NCBI GenBank assembly: GCA_947683425.1
Contig: CANTUQ010000043.1
Span: 6,271,501 to 6,335,500, forward strand
Length of the DNA: 64,000 nucleotides
Direction: 5' to 3'
Source of the DNA: Excoecaria cochinchinensis
Taxonomy: Eukaryota; Streptophyta; Magnoliopsida; Malpighiales; Euphorbiaceae
This document shows positions 21,801 through 32,977 of this stretch, one piece after another (within the stretch, counting starts at the first letter, position 1; each line of letters opens with the position of its first letter). The notes under the pieces were generated by a model, which was given only the letters and a program-made list of their open reading frames with translations, searched no databases and was not told the DNA's origin. A program made the position numbers and the translations under genes.

Positions 21801-23119
21801 GTATGTATATTTCCCCCATCTCTGTTCTAAATGTTACTGTGTAAATGTGCATTTACTTCCACTCAATTTCTCTGGGATTTCGATATTTATTTGTGATTAT
21901 GTGAATTGTGCTGCTTGTCTTGTGCGTTTGTACAGATTTTTGGGTGTTAGGGTTATTAAATTTGCACACAAATCCAGTTTATACTCATGCACACCAGCTG
22001 TTTGCTTAAATGACTCAATGGATGTTCAAAGAAAATTTTATGCTTTTATTTGATCTGTACAACAATTTTTGTGCATGAATTTTTGTAGAAATTGTCAATG
22101 TGAACTATGAGGTTTATGTTAGAGCTGGATGGCAGGAACTTTGTGCTTAAATGTCATGAAAATTCATCACTATTGGCACTGTTGAAGCTGGGTTAACATG
22201 CTACTATGCTTGAAGTTGTCCAGTTTTAATGGAGCAGTTTGTTTAGGAATTGTCAGTCTTTTGAGCTTAATTTTTATGTCATTCTTTGCTAGGTTTTGAG
22301 GCTGCCATGTTGACTGAGTTTTGGGCATATTTTTCTATTATCTAGCTTGCATTTGTTCTTTAATTGGTCATTTGAAAGGAAGAATCATGGAAGATGGGAT
22401 TTTGAACTTCAATTGGGGAATTTAAATGTTTTAATTGCATTGATTTATTTGGGCATAGCATGGATAGGGGGAAATGTTGCAAGATTAATTTTTAGTTATT
22501 TGAGATTGTGTTTGGTATTTATTTTGTTTTAGAAGTATTTGCTGCTGCCTTTAGTTTTTAATTTAGATGCAATTGATATTGTGTTTGATTGTGTTGAGAC
22601 AATTGCATGTTTGTTAGTTCCCGACTTGATGGGATTAGGATAAGTTGTAATGGATGCCAATTTTTCAAATTCTTATTTACATGCAACTTTGAATTTTTCC
22701 TACATATTTTTTCTATGAATAGAGCATTGATTAAGCAAACTGTGCATTGTTCTCTATTATTCTCCAATAACTGCATTTATTTTATTCTTGGCATTTGCAC
22801 TTCAATGATGATTTACTTGTGCTTATTTTATTCTCCACCTTGTGCTTTCCATTTTTAATTTCTTTAAATTCTAATTTGTGCAATTTTCCAATTTTTACTA
22901 TTTTGTGCATAGATTTTGTACTTCAATATGTTTATACAATTGCCTTATGCTTAATGTTTTAATTTTTGCATCATTAGCTAGAAAGTATATTTATTTTGCA
23001 AATTTCTTTTGTGAAGTTTTGTTGAGTTTTGATATTATTCTTCCAATTTAGTTATAGATGTGGTTTTCACTTCATGAACCTAAGGATGTTTTGAATAAAG
23101 TTTATACTTTCTTTTTCAG
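21801..23119 (+). other. Candidate intron upstream of Y ORF B
   Basis: Donor CAG-GTATGT at 21801 and acceptor CTTTTTCAG-G ending at 23119 match plant splice consensus, and the span is T-rich throughout. Splicing would place a CT-rich leader next to the ATG at 23124. Spliced subgenomic messages for the extra ORF of Athila-like elements have been described. Here it is a sequence-based inference. Confidence 0.45.
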
Positions 23120-23123
23120 GACC

Positions 23124-24656
23124 ATGGTTCGCAACAGAGATGAGCAACCTTCAGTGCCCATTGCACCTCCTGAGTAGTTGACTCCAGCACAACGCACCCT
23201 GTTCAACAAGTTAGCTTCAAAGATCATTATCTCCAGTAGGTTCATGAGTAGGAAAACACTCACGGAACTGGGTATTGAAGAGAGGGTGCTATTTTTGCTG
23301 AGGAACATCGGATGGGAGGAGTTCTTTTCTCTGAATGGTCCGACTTATCCAAAGATAACATTGGAGTTCCTTAGTACTTTTCAGTACTCTCCAAGGTTAT
23401 CTAAGGATGATAGGAATACCATTCAGTTTAGAATGTACAATATTCCCTATTATCTTTCGATTTCAGACTTAGCTACATATTTGAGATTGCCGGTGGATGG
23501 AGAGGTGCAAATAGTTGGTGAATCATCTGCACATTAGGCAATTATTGGGAAGCCCAATATGGACTTTCAGGCAAGAAACACCAAGTCAACAAAACTCCGC
23601 TCTCCAGTCTATCAGTACCTACATAGAGTGATGACATCTTCAGTGTTCATGCGACCAGGGTGTCCAAGCAATGTGACTACACCAGATTTATTTTTCCTTT
23701 ATGCTATGGAGACCGGCATCAGAGTCAATGCCGTACCCTGGTTGTGTAAGCAACTGAAGAGAGCTACAGCCACCTCAGGGAAGAGGATTGGGATTGGTGG
23801 GTTGATCACCATAATCATGAGAGCCCTACATCTGCCTACTGCTCATATGGGACAACACTTGACATCATCTTATTTGATTGATGAGGAGGTAGTACTCAGA
23901 TGTAGGATAGCTATAGCGGATCCATCTTCCGAGAGTGGATATAGACTGAGGAGAGCGGAGGAGTTGGAGGCCCATGACTTGGGTGATGATGGAGAGGGCG
24001 ATTTTGATGATGCCCAGCCACCAGCTGATCATGATGTTGATGCTCCACCACCACCGTCGCCACAGAGAGCGACAGCTAGTACGTCCAATAGAAGGGTGAG
24101 GCCGCGGATTGACATACCATTCTCCCCTCCAGATATGAGTCGCTATGCTCAGGGGCATGATGAGCCATCTTCTTCCACAGCCCCTCCAACCTCAGCCCCA
24201 CATCTAGATGCTTCTTTGGTCCAGACTTTGATATCTGAGATTCAATCTATGACAGTATCGATGACACAGTTTGAGCCTTCTATCAGCATGCTTCAGACTT
24301 CTTTTAGTGAGTTGAGGAGGGAGCAGACAGCTTTCCAGGAGAGGGTTTGGGATAGAATGGATGAGTTGAGCAGAGGATTGGCGGAGGTTAGGGCAGCTAC
24401 CTCTCAGAGTGACCAGTTGATATCTGGCATGGACCTATCAGTGCAGAGAGCTTGGGAGCATTTGTCTTCCATTGAGACTCAGATGGAGCAGGTGCGTCGA
24501 GATATGGTCCTAGGAGCTGAGCAGAGAGATGCATTCTTAGGAGCGTTTCAGCAGAGGATTATTGCACAGTTGGACAGGTTGAGCAGTGAGATTCGTGGAT
24601 TTTTTACATGTGTTTTCATTGTATTTCCTCCACATTTGAGACGACCACCACATTGA
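23124..24656 (+). pseudogene. Y ORF B: ATHILA ORF-1 type protein
   Basis: One frame of 510 codons starts at ATG in good context (ACCATGG) and has two in-frame TAG stops (23175 and 23535). The N-terminal half contains WEEFFSLNGPTYPKITLEFL, FRMYNIPYYLSISDLATYLR and TPDLFFLYAMETGIRV, the arrangement seen in the ATHILA ORF-1 / plant transposon-protein domain family. It is followed by an acidic and proline-rich linker (residues about 275-350, DVDAPPPPSPQRA) and a long coiled coil (residues about 370-490). The C terminus is short and hydrophobic (FFTCVFIVFPP). The biochemical role of this family is not known to me; a structural or env-position protein is possible. Apart from the two stops it is undamaged over 1.5 kb. 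Confidence 0.7.
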
Positions 24657-26779
24657 TATATTGTATATCTTTCAGGAAGTGATTCTTTCATAACAGATTT
24701 TGTAATATATTTATTTTGTAGTTAATGAAATTGATGTAGTATGGCATAATGTTATTTTTATTTACTTTGTTATGTTTTGAAATTGTGTGGCTGAGCCAAT
24801 GTCGTGTGATAGGATAGATATTTTATTTGTGTTGGCTGTGAATATCACATAATTCATAATATTTCATTTTGCACAGAGATTATTGGATTTTTGCACAGGT
24901 TTTGAGTTTCTTTGTTTTTGCACAGGTGGCATGTAGGAATTTTGTATGGTTTTAGTTTTGCACAGTAATTGTTTTATGTTTGCCATTTTGAGATGATTGC
25001 AATAATTTTCATATTGCAATAAACTTTTTGCACAGCAAGGGAAAATTTTTGAAAAATTTATTTGTGTACTTCATTTCTTTGCACTGAGGACAGTGCAACA
25101 TTTCGAGTTTGGGGTGGAGTACCATTTCATATTGTTCAAACGAAAACCAGTTTTGTTTTGTATGTGTTATTTTAGTTTGTTGTGTTTGATTGGTTTTTAG
25201 TTAGTTTTGCTTTGTTTGTGGCGTGTTTGTGCCAAGTTTGTATCTGAATATTTTTATGGTTGTTTCTTTTTGATTTTCCTTCGATTTAAATTGTTATTTC
25301 TTCCTAGTGGTTCTCAATTGTGAATAATTTTGATCTTAGTTTTAGAAATTTGTGTTTTCTTCAATTTTAAGTTGAGTGAGAAATAGTCCTGTTGTATCTT
25401 TATTTGCTAGACTGCATGTAAACCTTAATTATACCTTGCAATTTCTAAATTTTGAGCACTTTGGGCCTGTTTTTAAAAATTGAGAAAAATCTAGTTGCAA
25501 TTAGGGGATTCGATGAAAACTCACTAAGAGCACTAGAACCTTTCTGATTACCCATTGAAGCGACCCTCGGATGAGACATAACTTAGAAAATGATTTACGC
25601 AACCCTTCTTTGTATAGCTCTTTTAAATGACTTTTCCTACCTTGATTTCATAGTCTCTTGTTAGCCTGTTGAGCCTATTATTTAGTATGTTGAATGCATG
25701 CTTGTTTTATTGTTACACATATTAAAACTACCTTTAGCCTTAAATGATTTTTGCCTCCCCTTTGAAGAGTGGCCACTCTAGTAAGGTTGGGTTTGTATTT
25801 TGGGTAAAAAGGAGTTTAGTTTTTGTCAATTTTTGATGTAAATTTCTGTTTGAGAATTGATTGGTGTGTGTAATGGAGAGTTGAGCCCATTTAAAGATAT
25901 GAGTTTGGGGTTGACAAAGAGGAATGTGATTTATGTGGTTTATTGGTCTTTTGAAAATTATAGCTCAATTTTAGTTCTTGTTGATATTTTTGGATTTATT
26001 AAGTGCTTCATGAATTGTTAGTGGCTAGTTGGTTTTTTATGCTTCTTTAAAAAAAATAAAAAAAAATTTGAAAAGGAAGAAGCATTGAAAGTTTTCCTAG
26101 CCAATTGAGCAAAATGTGAGTTTGGGGTACAAAATTTAGTAAGACTTGAACTAGTGCCTTGTGAAGATCATTGTTGAATATTATGTGGCATTTATTATTT
26201 TGAGCTAAGTTTGATGAGCTAAGGTTTCTTTAAGACCAATTTTTGTTTTGATGGTATGTAATTGGGTTGGGAATTTTCATTAGTACAGTTGGGTGATTGT
26301 GGTTTTGTTTAGGTAGTGGCCATTTTTTTCTAGTGACTTGATCTTCTTTTATTAGCCAATCTACCTAAGCCTAACGTTACAACCAAAATGTAAGACCTCT
26401 TGATTCTTTGTTTTGTCTTATCCAATTTAGTGGAGATGACCTTCTAGTAAGGTTTGGTACGTAAGAAGAGGCTTATGGTGTTTCTTGAGCTTTGAGTGCA
26501 AAGCCATGAGTGCATTCATGCACTCGAGTTTATTCTTGTTCCCAGCGTTGTATCTAGAAATTTTGTTTTAAAAGATAAAAATTCTGTTTTGCCCCTTGGC
26601 ACACACACACAGAAATTGTTTAGTATGTTCTTGTGTTTATTTATTATTTAGTGAGTATTGGTATTTACAAGCCTATCTTCTTGTTCCTTAATTGAGAATG
26701 ACTCCTTATTTTCTTTTGTTGAGATTGAAATGATTGAGAATGTGGTTCATTCAGTTTACTCGAGGACGAGTAAAGGTTT
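24657..26779 (+). other. Y 3' non-coding region with repeated polypurine-like motifs
   Basis: No ORF. It contains GAGTTTGGGGT at 25105, 25901 and 26118, in addition to the true tract at 26780. The first is preceded by the small perfect hairpin GCACTG-AGGA-CAGTGC (25081-25096), a layout often seen in Athila elements. A short CA repeat lies near 26605. Confidence 0.6.
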
Positions 26780-26793
26780 GAGTTTGGGGTAGT
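26780..26793 (+). other. Y polypurine tract
   Basis: GAGTTTGGGGTAGT immediately before the 3' LTR start TGATAAG. Confidence 0.8.
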
Positions 26794-28387
26794 TGATAAG
26801 TTACAATTATATTAATATTTTAGATTAATTCTTGGCATAATTATGTGTTTTATTTATTTCATTTTAATGTTAATTAGTTAGTTTTTGTCTTTTTATTAAT
26901 TTATAATGTTTTTATAATTTTTAATAATTTTTGGGATGTTTTCAGGTGTTTTATTTTAATCCGGAGCTAAATTGAAGGTTCGGGATGGATTTTAGGAACA
27001 ATTGGTGAAATAGGGAAAAATTTGCCTAAAGCACAGCCGTGCTTTTCAATAGCACAGCTGTGCTTTAGAAGGGAGCGCGCATCAGCGTGAACAGCCGACA
27101 ACACAGTTGTGCTTCCTCGCAAAGCACAGCTGTGTCACGCAGCAGGAGGCGCGCGCACACGGAGCAACGAAGCGCTATTTCTCGCCCAACAGTATAGCTG
27201 TGCTTATGCGAGAAGCACAGCTGTGCTTTGTCTTTTCCCACCTGATCGCGCACACGATGCCCTATCACTCACGGACACAGCTGTACTTTTACAAGACACA
27301 GCTGTGCTTTTCTTTAGATAAATGAAAGCGCCGCTGCATCTAAGGGGGAGCTGGTTAGATTTAGGATTTTTTTCTTTTAGTTCCAGCAGTCTTTTATTTT
27401 ATTTTAGGTTTTAATTTTCATTTTAAATTCCGTTTTAGATAGATTTAATTTTAAAATTGCAATTTTGTTCTTAATTAATTTAGATTATTTTTAGTTTAAA
27501 TTTATATTTTTGGGGATTCAAGGAGATTCCAAGGTGGATGAACAAGAACTTCAAGATCTATTTTCTCTTTCTTCAAGGGTGTATTCTAAACTTTAATTTT
27601 TAATATTTTATGTTTATATTCTTGATGTTGGAGTAGTTATTCATGCTTAGGAGTTCTTGAATCTTATTTTGTATGGATATTTGGATTTAATAAATATTTT
27701 CATGGTTTCTTTTATTTCTCTTGTTATATTTTTCTGCAATTATAATGATTATTAGGTTTGATCATGATTTAATCCGGAATGATGATTGATTTCAAATCTG
27801 ATTTGTGTTATAATTTATTTTTACTCAGTTTTTATCATTCTTGTTGTGTCTTTTGGACTGCTCCGGAATGGGAATCTAAGAGTGCAGGATTTTATGATTT
27901 AAGACTAGGGTGGGATATGAGGAATAGATGGATTTTGGGTAGTTTGGCTCCGAAATGGGAAAGCAAACCGAACCTAGGACTTTAGACCCGTGCTTAGGCT
28001 AGTTGTATGGCTTGCTCCAGAATGGGACGTTATGCAATTAGAGTAGCTTGCTCCGGAATGGGATGCTTGGGTTTAGTTGGGTTGTCTAGCATTTCATGTT
28101 TAAGTTGTTTTACCAATTTCCAATTACATTTATGAGGATAGAATTTCCTAAGTATTTAATTTCATCCTTGAGTAATTTCTTGATGAACAGTTTTTATTTT
28201 TAATTGTTAATTAATTTTCTTGCTTAGCTTAGTTTTCTCCATCAAACAAACTGGGGACATCTCATATTCACTCATCTATAGATATTTAACGTGACAATCC
28301 TTTTTCCCTTGGGTACGATAACTCGGGGTCCTAATTATACCCCACTTTATTACTTGTTCATTCGGTACACTTGCCGAACACCGATCA
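26794..28387 (+). mobile_element. Y 3' LTR, uninterrupted
   Basis: It is 1594 bp and nearly identical to the 5' LTR in the stretches compared. It carries eight CACAGCTGTG units, one more than the 5' LTR, and the four GCTCCGGAATGGGA copies. It supplies the empty site for the X solo LTR. Confidence 0.92.
27028..27312. repeat. CACAGCTGTG palindrome cluster, Y 3' LTR
   Basis: Eight units near 27028, 27050, 27099, 27121, 27189, 27211, 27274 and 27296. The adjacent pair at 27028 and 27050 replaces the single unit at 15819 of the 5' LTR. Confidence 0.9.
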
Positions 28388-28392
28388 ATACT
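28388..28392. repeat. Y target-site duplication, right
   Basis: ATACT, one change from ATCCT at 15580-15584. Confidence 0.8.
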
Positions 28393-28423
28393 GATCAAGA
28401 CTACTTGGGACCCGGTATATTCA
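28393..28423 (-). mobile_element. X2 3' LTR, terminal 31 bp beyond Y
   Basis: GATCAAGACTACTTGGGACC and so on to TATTCA, matching the end of the 5' LTR at 46381-46411. The terminal TCTACA has become TATTCA. The polypurine tract (CTAAAATTGGGGCCAAC on the minus strand) follows at 28424-28440. Confidence 0.88.
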
Positions 28424-28440
28424 GTTGGCCCCAATTTTAG

Positions 28441-29154
28441 GGAGGCTAGTGCGTGGGTGCCTAGGTGAGCCAAAATTCAGGAAAAGGAAAGAAGCGCGTA
28501 CCTGAAGCGGCGACCTTCCTGCTGCTCCCTGGGGAACACTGCTATGAATATCATCTCCGAGTTGCACTGAGTCGCCGACAAGACTACGAAGTGCTAGGGA
28601 CCATCCTCAGACGGTAATGCGCCGAGTCTCTACCAAGACTACAAAACGCGAAATATAAATCGCACCGAACCGCTGACAAGGCTACTAAAGGAGCGCTGCA
28701 CGGAGTCGCTGACAAGCCTACTAAACATACAGGTGCTATCTGCAGATAGCGATACGCCGAGCCACTGACAAGACTACTAAAAGCGCAGAACGAAAAAATT
28801 GCACCGAGCCACTGAGAAGGCTACAAAAAGTGCGCTGCACGGAGTCGCTGACAAAACTACAAAACGTACAGGTGCTATCCGCAGATAGCGATGCGCCGAG
28901 CCACTAACAAGACTACTAAAAGCGCAGACCAAAAAATTGCACTGAGCCGCTGACAAGGCTACTAAAAGTGCGCTGCACGGAGTCACTGACAAGACTACTA
29001 AATGTACAGGGTTCCATCCTAAAACGGTCATGCGTCGAGCCACTGACAAGGCTACTAAAAATGCACAAGAGAGATGCACCGAGTCACTATAAAGACTACC
29101 AAAAGTGCACGAAAGAACTACATCGAGCCACTACCAAGGTTACCAAAAGTGCAC
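28441..29154 (-). mobile_element. X2 3' UTR, distal part with minisatellite
   Basis: Collinear with X1 5872-6460. From about 28550 to 29150 it holds some 14 degenerate units of the GAGTCGCTGACAAGACTACT repeat. X2 has more units than X1 in this part. It is interrupted at 29154 by Z and resumes at 35548. Confidence 0.85.
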
Positions 29155-31560
29155 ATAAAACACCCCCGCCGCCCCCGTTTGAAGGGCGCCGACGGGCGCA
29201 CTACCGACGCTTACTCACAAGATACATACATACACTAAGCAGAAGCATTCACTAAGAATAATGATAAAGACAGAACATAAATCTCATATAATCGAAATAT
29301 AGAGTTAATTACAATCCCAAAAGATTACATCATTCCTTTACAAAAAGTTACATAAGCCACTATACAAAAATATTACATACAAAAGAATTACAGGAGGAGA
29401 TAACAAAAATAAAGACTCTACTCCTATGTGGCCGACCAGCAGATGCGCAACTCGAGCAAACTCCCAAAATCCTTCACGCTACCTGCACGGGATAAAAGCC
29501 CGTGCTAAGCGATAACGCTTAGTGGGGAGGAACAAACATAACAGAACACTATGCAAGATATTAAACATTATCATATAGAATTCACTAAACATCAGAGGGT
29601 AGTAATATAAACACCGCTCAAGAGTCACTATATGTATATCAGAGTTGAAACAGATAATATGAAACAATGATCATAATCAGAATCACGCAATAATTAGAAC
29701 ACTTCACTAATCACACACTAGACACTTAACACAATAGCCTGAATTCAATGGTGGAGGATACGGGAACACGGCACGGGATACCGAAGCCTCAAAAACAGTT
29801 TTAATACCCGAAGGTAGCGCGGGAGACCGGAATCTCAAAACATTTTATCACTACACGGAAGATGACCATCTCGGAGGTCGATCGCTTCGCCCAAACGGGG
29901 CGGACACGGGTAGCTGCACTCACTAACCCTTCTTAAGCATGCTTAATTATCCAATACCTTAGCACTTCAGGCTCGACAACACATTCACTCACACAGCAAT
30001 ACACAATCAAAAGAAGATTCAACTCAGGACTCTAACATTAATTAAATTCATAACTAAGACACTAGTACAATAACATCACGAGTCATGAGCACAAACATAT
30101 TTCATGCAATAGTGAGAAACCGTGCAAAGTGGAATAAAAGAAACGCATTCGAAAAACAGGGCAAGCAGGAAGGGCCTCTGTTGTGATCGCGATAGTGTCG
30201 CGCTCGCGATAGAACACGATGCACCTCCTCGCGAGCTCGCCCCAGAAGGCCTGCTCGCGACGAAGCACGCTACGCAGATTCGCGCACCCGAGCTCTGTCG
30301 CGCTCGCGACAACGTCGCGGTCGCGACAGAGACCAGTTTCTTCCTCCTCGCGCGCACGCTCGGCAGCATGCTTGCGCGGAGGACTCGGCTACAAAGCTCT
30401 CTGTCGCGGTCGTGACAACGTCGCGATCGCGACAGAGCGCTTTACGAGAACAAAGGGCCAAATCTGCACTTTGTCGCGCGCGCGACAGAGCCCAGATTCT
30501 CCCAAAATCTGCACTTTTTCTACACCTTCACACACAATCCTTAATACATGCAAACAAACATACTCACACACTTACCTCAAGCCTCTTGCCCAAAACCGCA
30601 TCACTCACAAGCCACATAAACACATTTACGCAATAATCAAACATTAATACATCAAGAATTTACTCACAACCCAACTCAAAATTCATTAACATAACATGCT
30701 CATGTTCCAACAATACATGCTATCTTCACTAAATCACTAACATTTCACTATAAATCACTGCTTAATTTAAACATGCATTCATCCAACAAAACATTCAAGG
30801 ATACAAGTGACATGCAATTACTAGATAGAATTGATCCAAAGAGGAAAAATAGGGGTAAAACATAATCCACAAACACAGCTCCCAAACACTTCAAGTTAAG
30901 ATCCCAAACCTGGAAAACGCAGCTTCAACCCAAGCCCCTCACGAATTCGCTTTCTCCTTTCCCTTGCTCTTTCTTCTTGCTTCCGATTCTTGCACAAAAC
31001 CCAGCCACAACACACTCAAATAAACCCAAAATCCATATTGAAAACCAGAATCAAAAGAAGAAGAAAAGAGAAAGAGAGAGTTAGCTTCCACGGGAAGCTT
31101 CATCCCACTTTTCCCTCCTCACCTCTCTCTTACTTTTCATTTAATGCCCACCAACCCCCTTGCCACTTGTCACAATCTTAGCAAATCAAGCCATCCACTT
31201 TAACTTAACCACTCATGGCACCATACACTACACACACACTAACTTCTTCTACACAAATATCTTCCAATGCACCAAACTTCACTCACACCATAATATTTCT
31301 CATAACTCACTTTACATCCAAGGCACCATACACACTAAAACCACACAAAAAAAAAAAATCCCAAAGTCCACTTATATCCTACTCCCATACACAACAAGCA
31401 CACCATAACATTTCCATCACTTAACTTATTACTTAATTAATTAACTCCTTAACAAATAATTTCTTATTATCCAAATTTCCTGTTGCTCAAATTACAAAGA
31501 TACCCTTACTTCCCTTACTTACCACGCAGATTCCGATCAGGCCCTATTTGGGTTGTTACA
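29155..31560 (-). mobile_element. Z 3' LTR
   Basis: 2406 bp. It starts in coding orientation at 31560 with TGTAACAACCCAAATAGGG. Its other end is decayed (ATAAAACACCCCC instead of TGTAACACCCCC). It lacks about 160 bp that the other LTR has at about 34880-35040. It holds a hairpin cluster at 30165-30500; frames across this cluster are artefacts of its CpG-rich repeats. Confidence 0.9.
30165..30500. repeat. TCGCGA hairpin cluster, Z 3' LTR
   Basis: Units of the form CTGTCGCGNTCGCGACA, often doubled (CTCTGTCGCGCTCGCGACAA followed by CGTCGCGGTCGCGACAGAG), lie near 30176-30215, 30294-30333, 30398-30441 and 30470-30493. The last is single here but double in the other LTR, and the first is double here but single there. 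Confidence 0.88.
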
Positions 31561-31597
31561 ATCACTCCCCCTTAAAGAAATTTTGTCCTCAAAATTT
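31561..31597 (-). other. Z polypurine tract and 3' leader
   Basis: On the minus strand GAGGACAAAATTTCTTTAAG runs into GGGGGAGTGAT directly before the 3' LTR, a typical chromovirus polypurine tract. Confidence 0.85.
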
Positions 31598-31650
31598 CCC
31601 CGCTAACCACTTAAATCCAACAACCCAAAACTCAAAACAATTAGCAAAGG

Positions 31651-32847
31651 CTAGAAACACAACTTTCCAGAAGGTCCGGCTCGATCCGCTACATCCTCTC
31701 CTAATAAGGCATACACTCGCGGGCGCGCATACTCTTCTTCTGTTTGCGGCTTTTGCACTGACTCTGACGGTGCTTGAGAAGGTCGTCCACTACCTCTACC
31801 ATTATGGTTCCCTCTTACTCTTTGACCACTAGCTCTACTCTCGGGTTGACCCTGAAGCTCTCTTCGATCCGGACAATTAGCCACCATATGCTCTTGGCTG
31901 CCACATCTAAAGCACGCTCCAGAGATCCTTCTACACTCGCCCCAATGGCTCCTATGGCAATGCTCACACTTTGGGATCACACTTCCCTTGCTAGAAGGTG
32001 GCACTACACTACCGACTTCCGAACGTACCGAAAGTGAACTCTTCCCACCTTGGCCACTCAGAACTCCTCTCGACTTCTTACCACTTCCTATCCCACCATC
32101 CGGTGCTTTCCTCTTGTTCTCTATTCTCTACTTGATGACTTTAGATTCCTCTAACTTTATTGCCGCTGTCACAAGCTGATAATACCCCACTGGTTGCAAG
32201 AACGTCATCACAGACAGAGGACCTCTGATCACCTCACACAATCCCTCCTGGAAATGCCTACATTTGAACTCGTCCATCAACAACTGTTCAGGCACATACT
32301 TACTCAACCGGCTGAATTCCTTATCATACTCACTCACGATCATACCCCGCTGCTTCAGACTGATGAATTCTCTCCACTTGGCTTCCTGGTATGCCTTTGT
32401 CACATACTTCTGCTCAAATTCTTGCTTGTAGAATTCCCAAGTCAACTCAGCTGGTCGTTGAGGGTTGCGCATCACAAGCTCCCACCAATCATATGCTGAC
32501 CCTTGTAGCAACGACACTGCGCAAAGCACTCTCTCATCGGCAGGACATCTAATCTCTTGCAAAATCCGGCCTACCCTCTTAAGCCAAAACTCAGCCACAT
32601 CAGATTGATCCATAGCAGTCCCATGAAAGTCTTCTGCTCCTCTCTTTCTTAATAACTCAGTCGAGGCCTTAGGAGCAGTTAACCTTTCCACTAACTGAAG
32701 CAAACCTTGCACTAGGACCGGATTCTCATGACCAAAACCCACACCAGAAACCTCTTCTTGCTGACACTGCGGAGCAGGTTGTCCACCTCTCACTACACTT
32801 ACACTACCAACCGTCTCACCCACGTTCTCACTTGGATCAGACTCCAT
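31651..32847 (-). pseudogene. Z gag with CCHC zinc knuckle, one in-frame stop
   Basis: One frame of 398 codons from ATG at 32847 is interrupted only by TAG at 32130-32128. The capsid-like region has LLQLVERLTAPKASTELLRK, AEDFHGTAMDQSDVAEFWLK, LLQGSAYDWWELV and SEYDKEFSRLSKYVPEQLL. The nucleocapsid region has CEHC-RSHWGEC and a full knuckle, CFRCGSQEHMVANC, near 31915-31872. It ends AGPSGKLCF. The frame is almost intact, and the stop could be one C-to-T change in a glutamine codon. Z2 carries a paralogue at 50580-51207. Confidence 0.92.
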
Positions 32848-32960
32848 CTAGACACTACACAAGACAAGACACATCTGCATTAGGCCACGACACAAAACCG
32901 ACTCTCATGCAAGGACTCGACATACTACAAACAAAGACAACCAGAACCGCCTAAACCGGT

Positions 32961-32972
32961 GCTCTGATACCA
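32961..32972 (-). other. Z primer binding site (initiator tRNA-Met)
   Basis: On the minus strand TGGTATCAGAGC, exact, five bases from the 5' LTR end at 32978. Confidence 0.92.
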
Positions 32973-32977
32973 CAAAC

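Larger units (their letters stand above)
20956..23123 (+). other. Y internal non-coding leader with palindromes and possible intron
   Basis: No credible ORF. It contains a further palindrome group (21335-21470), a CT-rich stretch (21470-21560), donor-like sites AG-GTAATT at 21580 and CAG-GTATGT at 21801, then about 1.3 kb of T-rich, intron-like sequence ending TTTTTCAG-G at 23119, four bases before the ATG of the next ORF. Confidence 0.55.
15585..28387 (+). mobile_element. Y: Athila-like LTR retrotransposon lacking pol
   Basis: The LTRs start TGATAAGTTAC and end CACCGATCA. The 5' LTR is followed by a tRNA-Asp-type primer site and the 3' LTR is preceded by a GTTTGGGG-type polypurine tract. 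The 6.8-kb interior has one decayed coiled-coil ORF, a leader with a possible intron, and an ORF of the ATHILA ORF-1 type. No protease, RT, RNase H or integrase is visible. It is a large non-autonomous derivative that would have used another element's enzymes. LTR lengths without nested DNA are 1582 and 1594 bp, and the compared stretches are nearly identical, so it is relatively young. Confidence 0.88.

Noticed and set aside
22347..22858. Small frames in the T-rich interior of Y
   Set aside because: No family resemblance, and they lie in a sequence better explained as intron or leader.
30165..30500. CRISPR-like array of palindromic repeats
   Set aside because: Repeats vary, spacing is irregular, no cas genes exist, and the context is a eukaryotic LTR.
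30076..30647. Several overlapping frames rich in SRQR, RAR and DRD repeats
   Set aside because: Translations of the TCGCGA hairpin repeats in six frames; different in each LTR copy.
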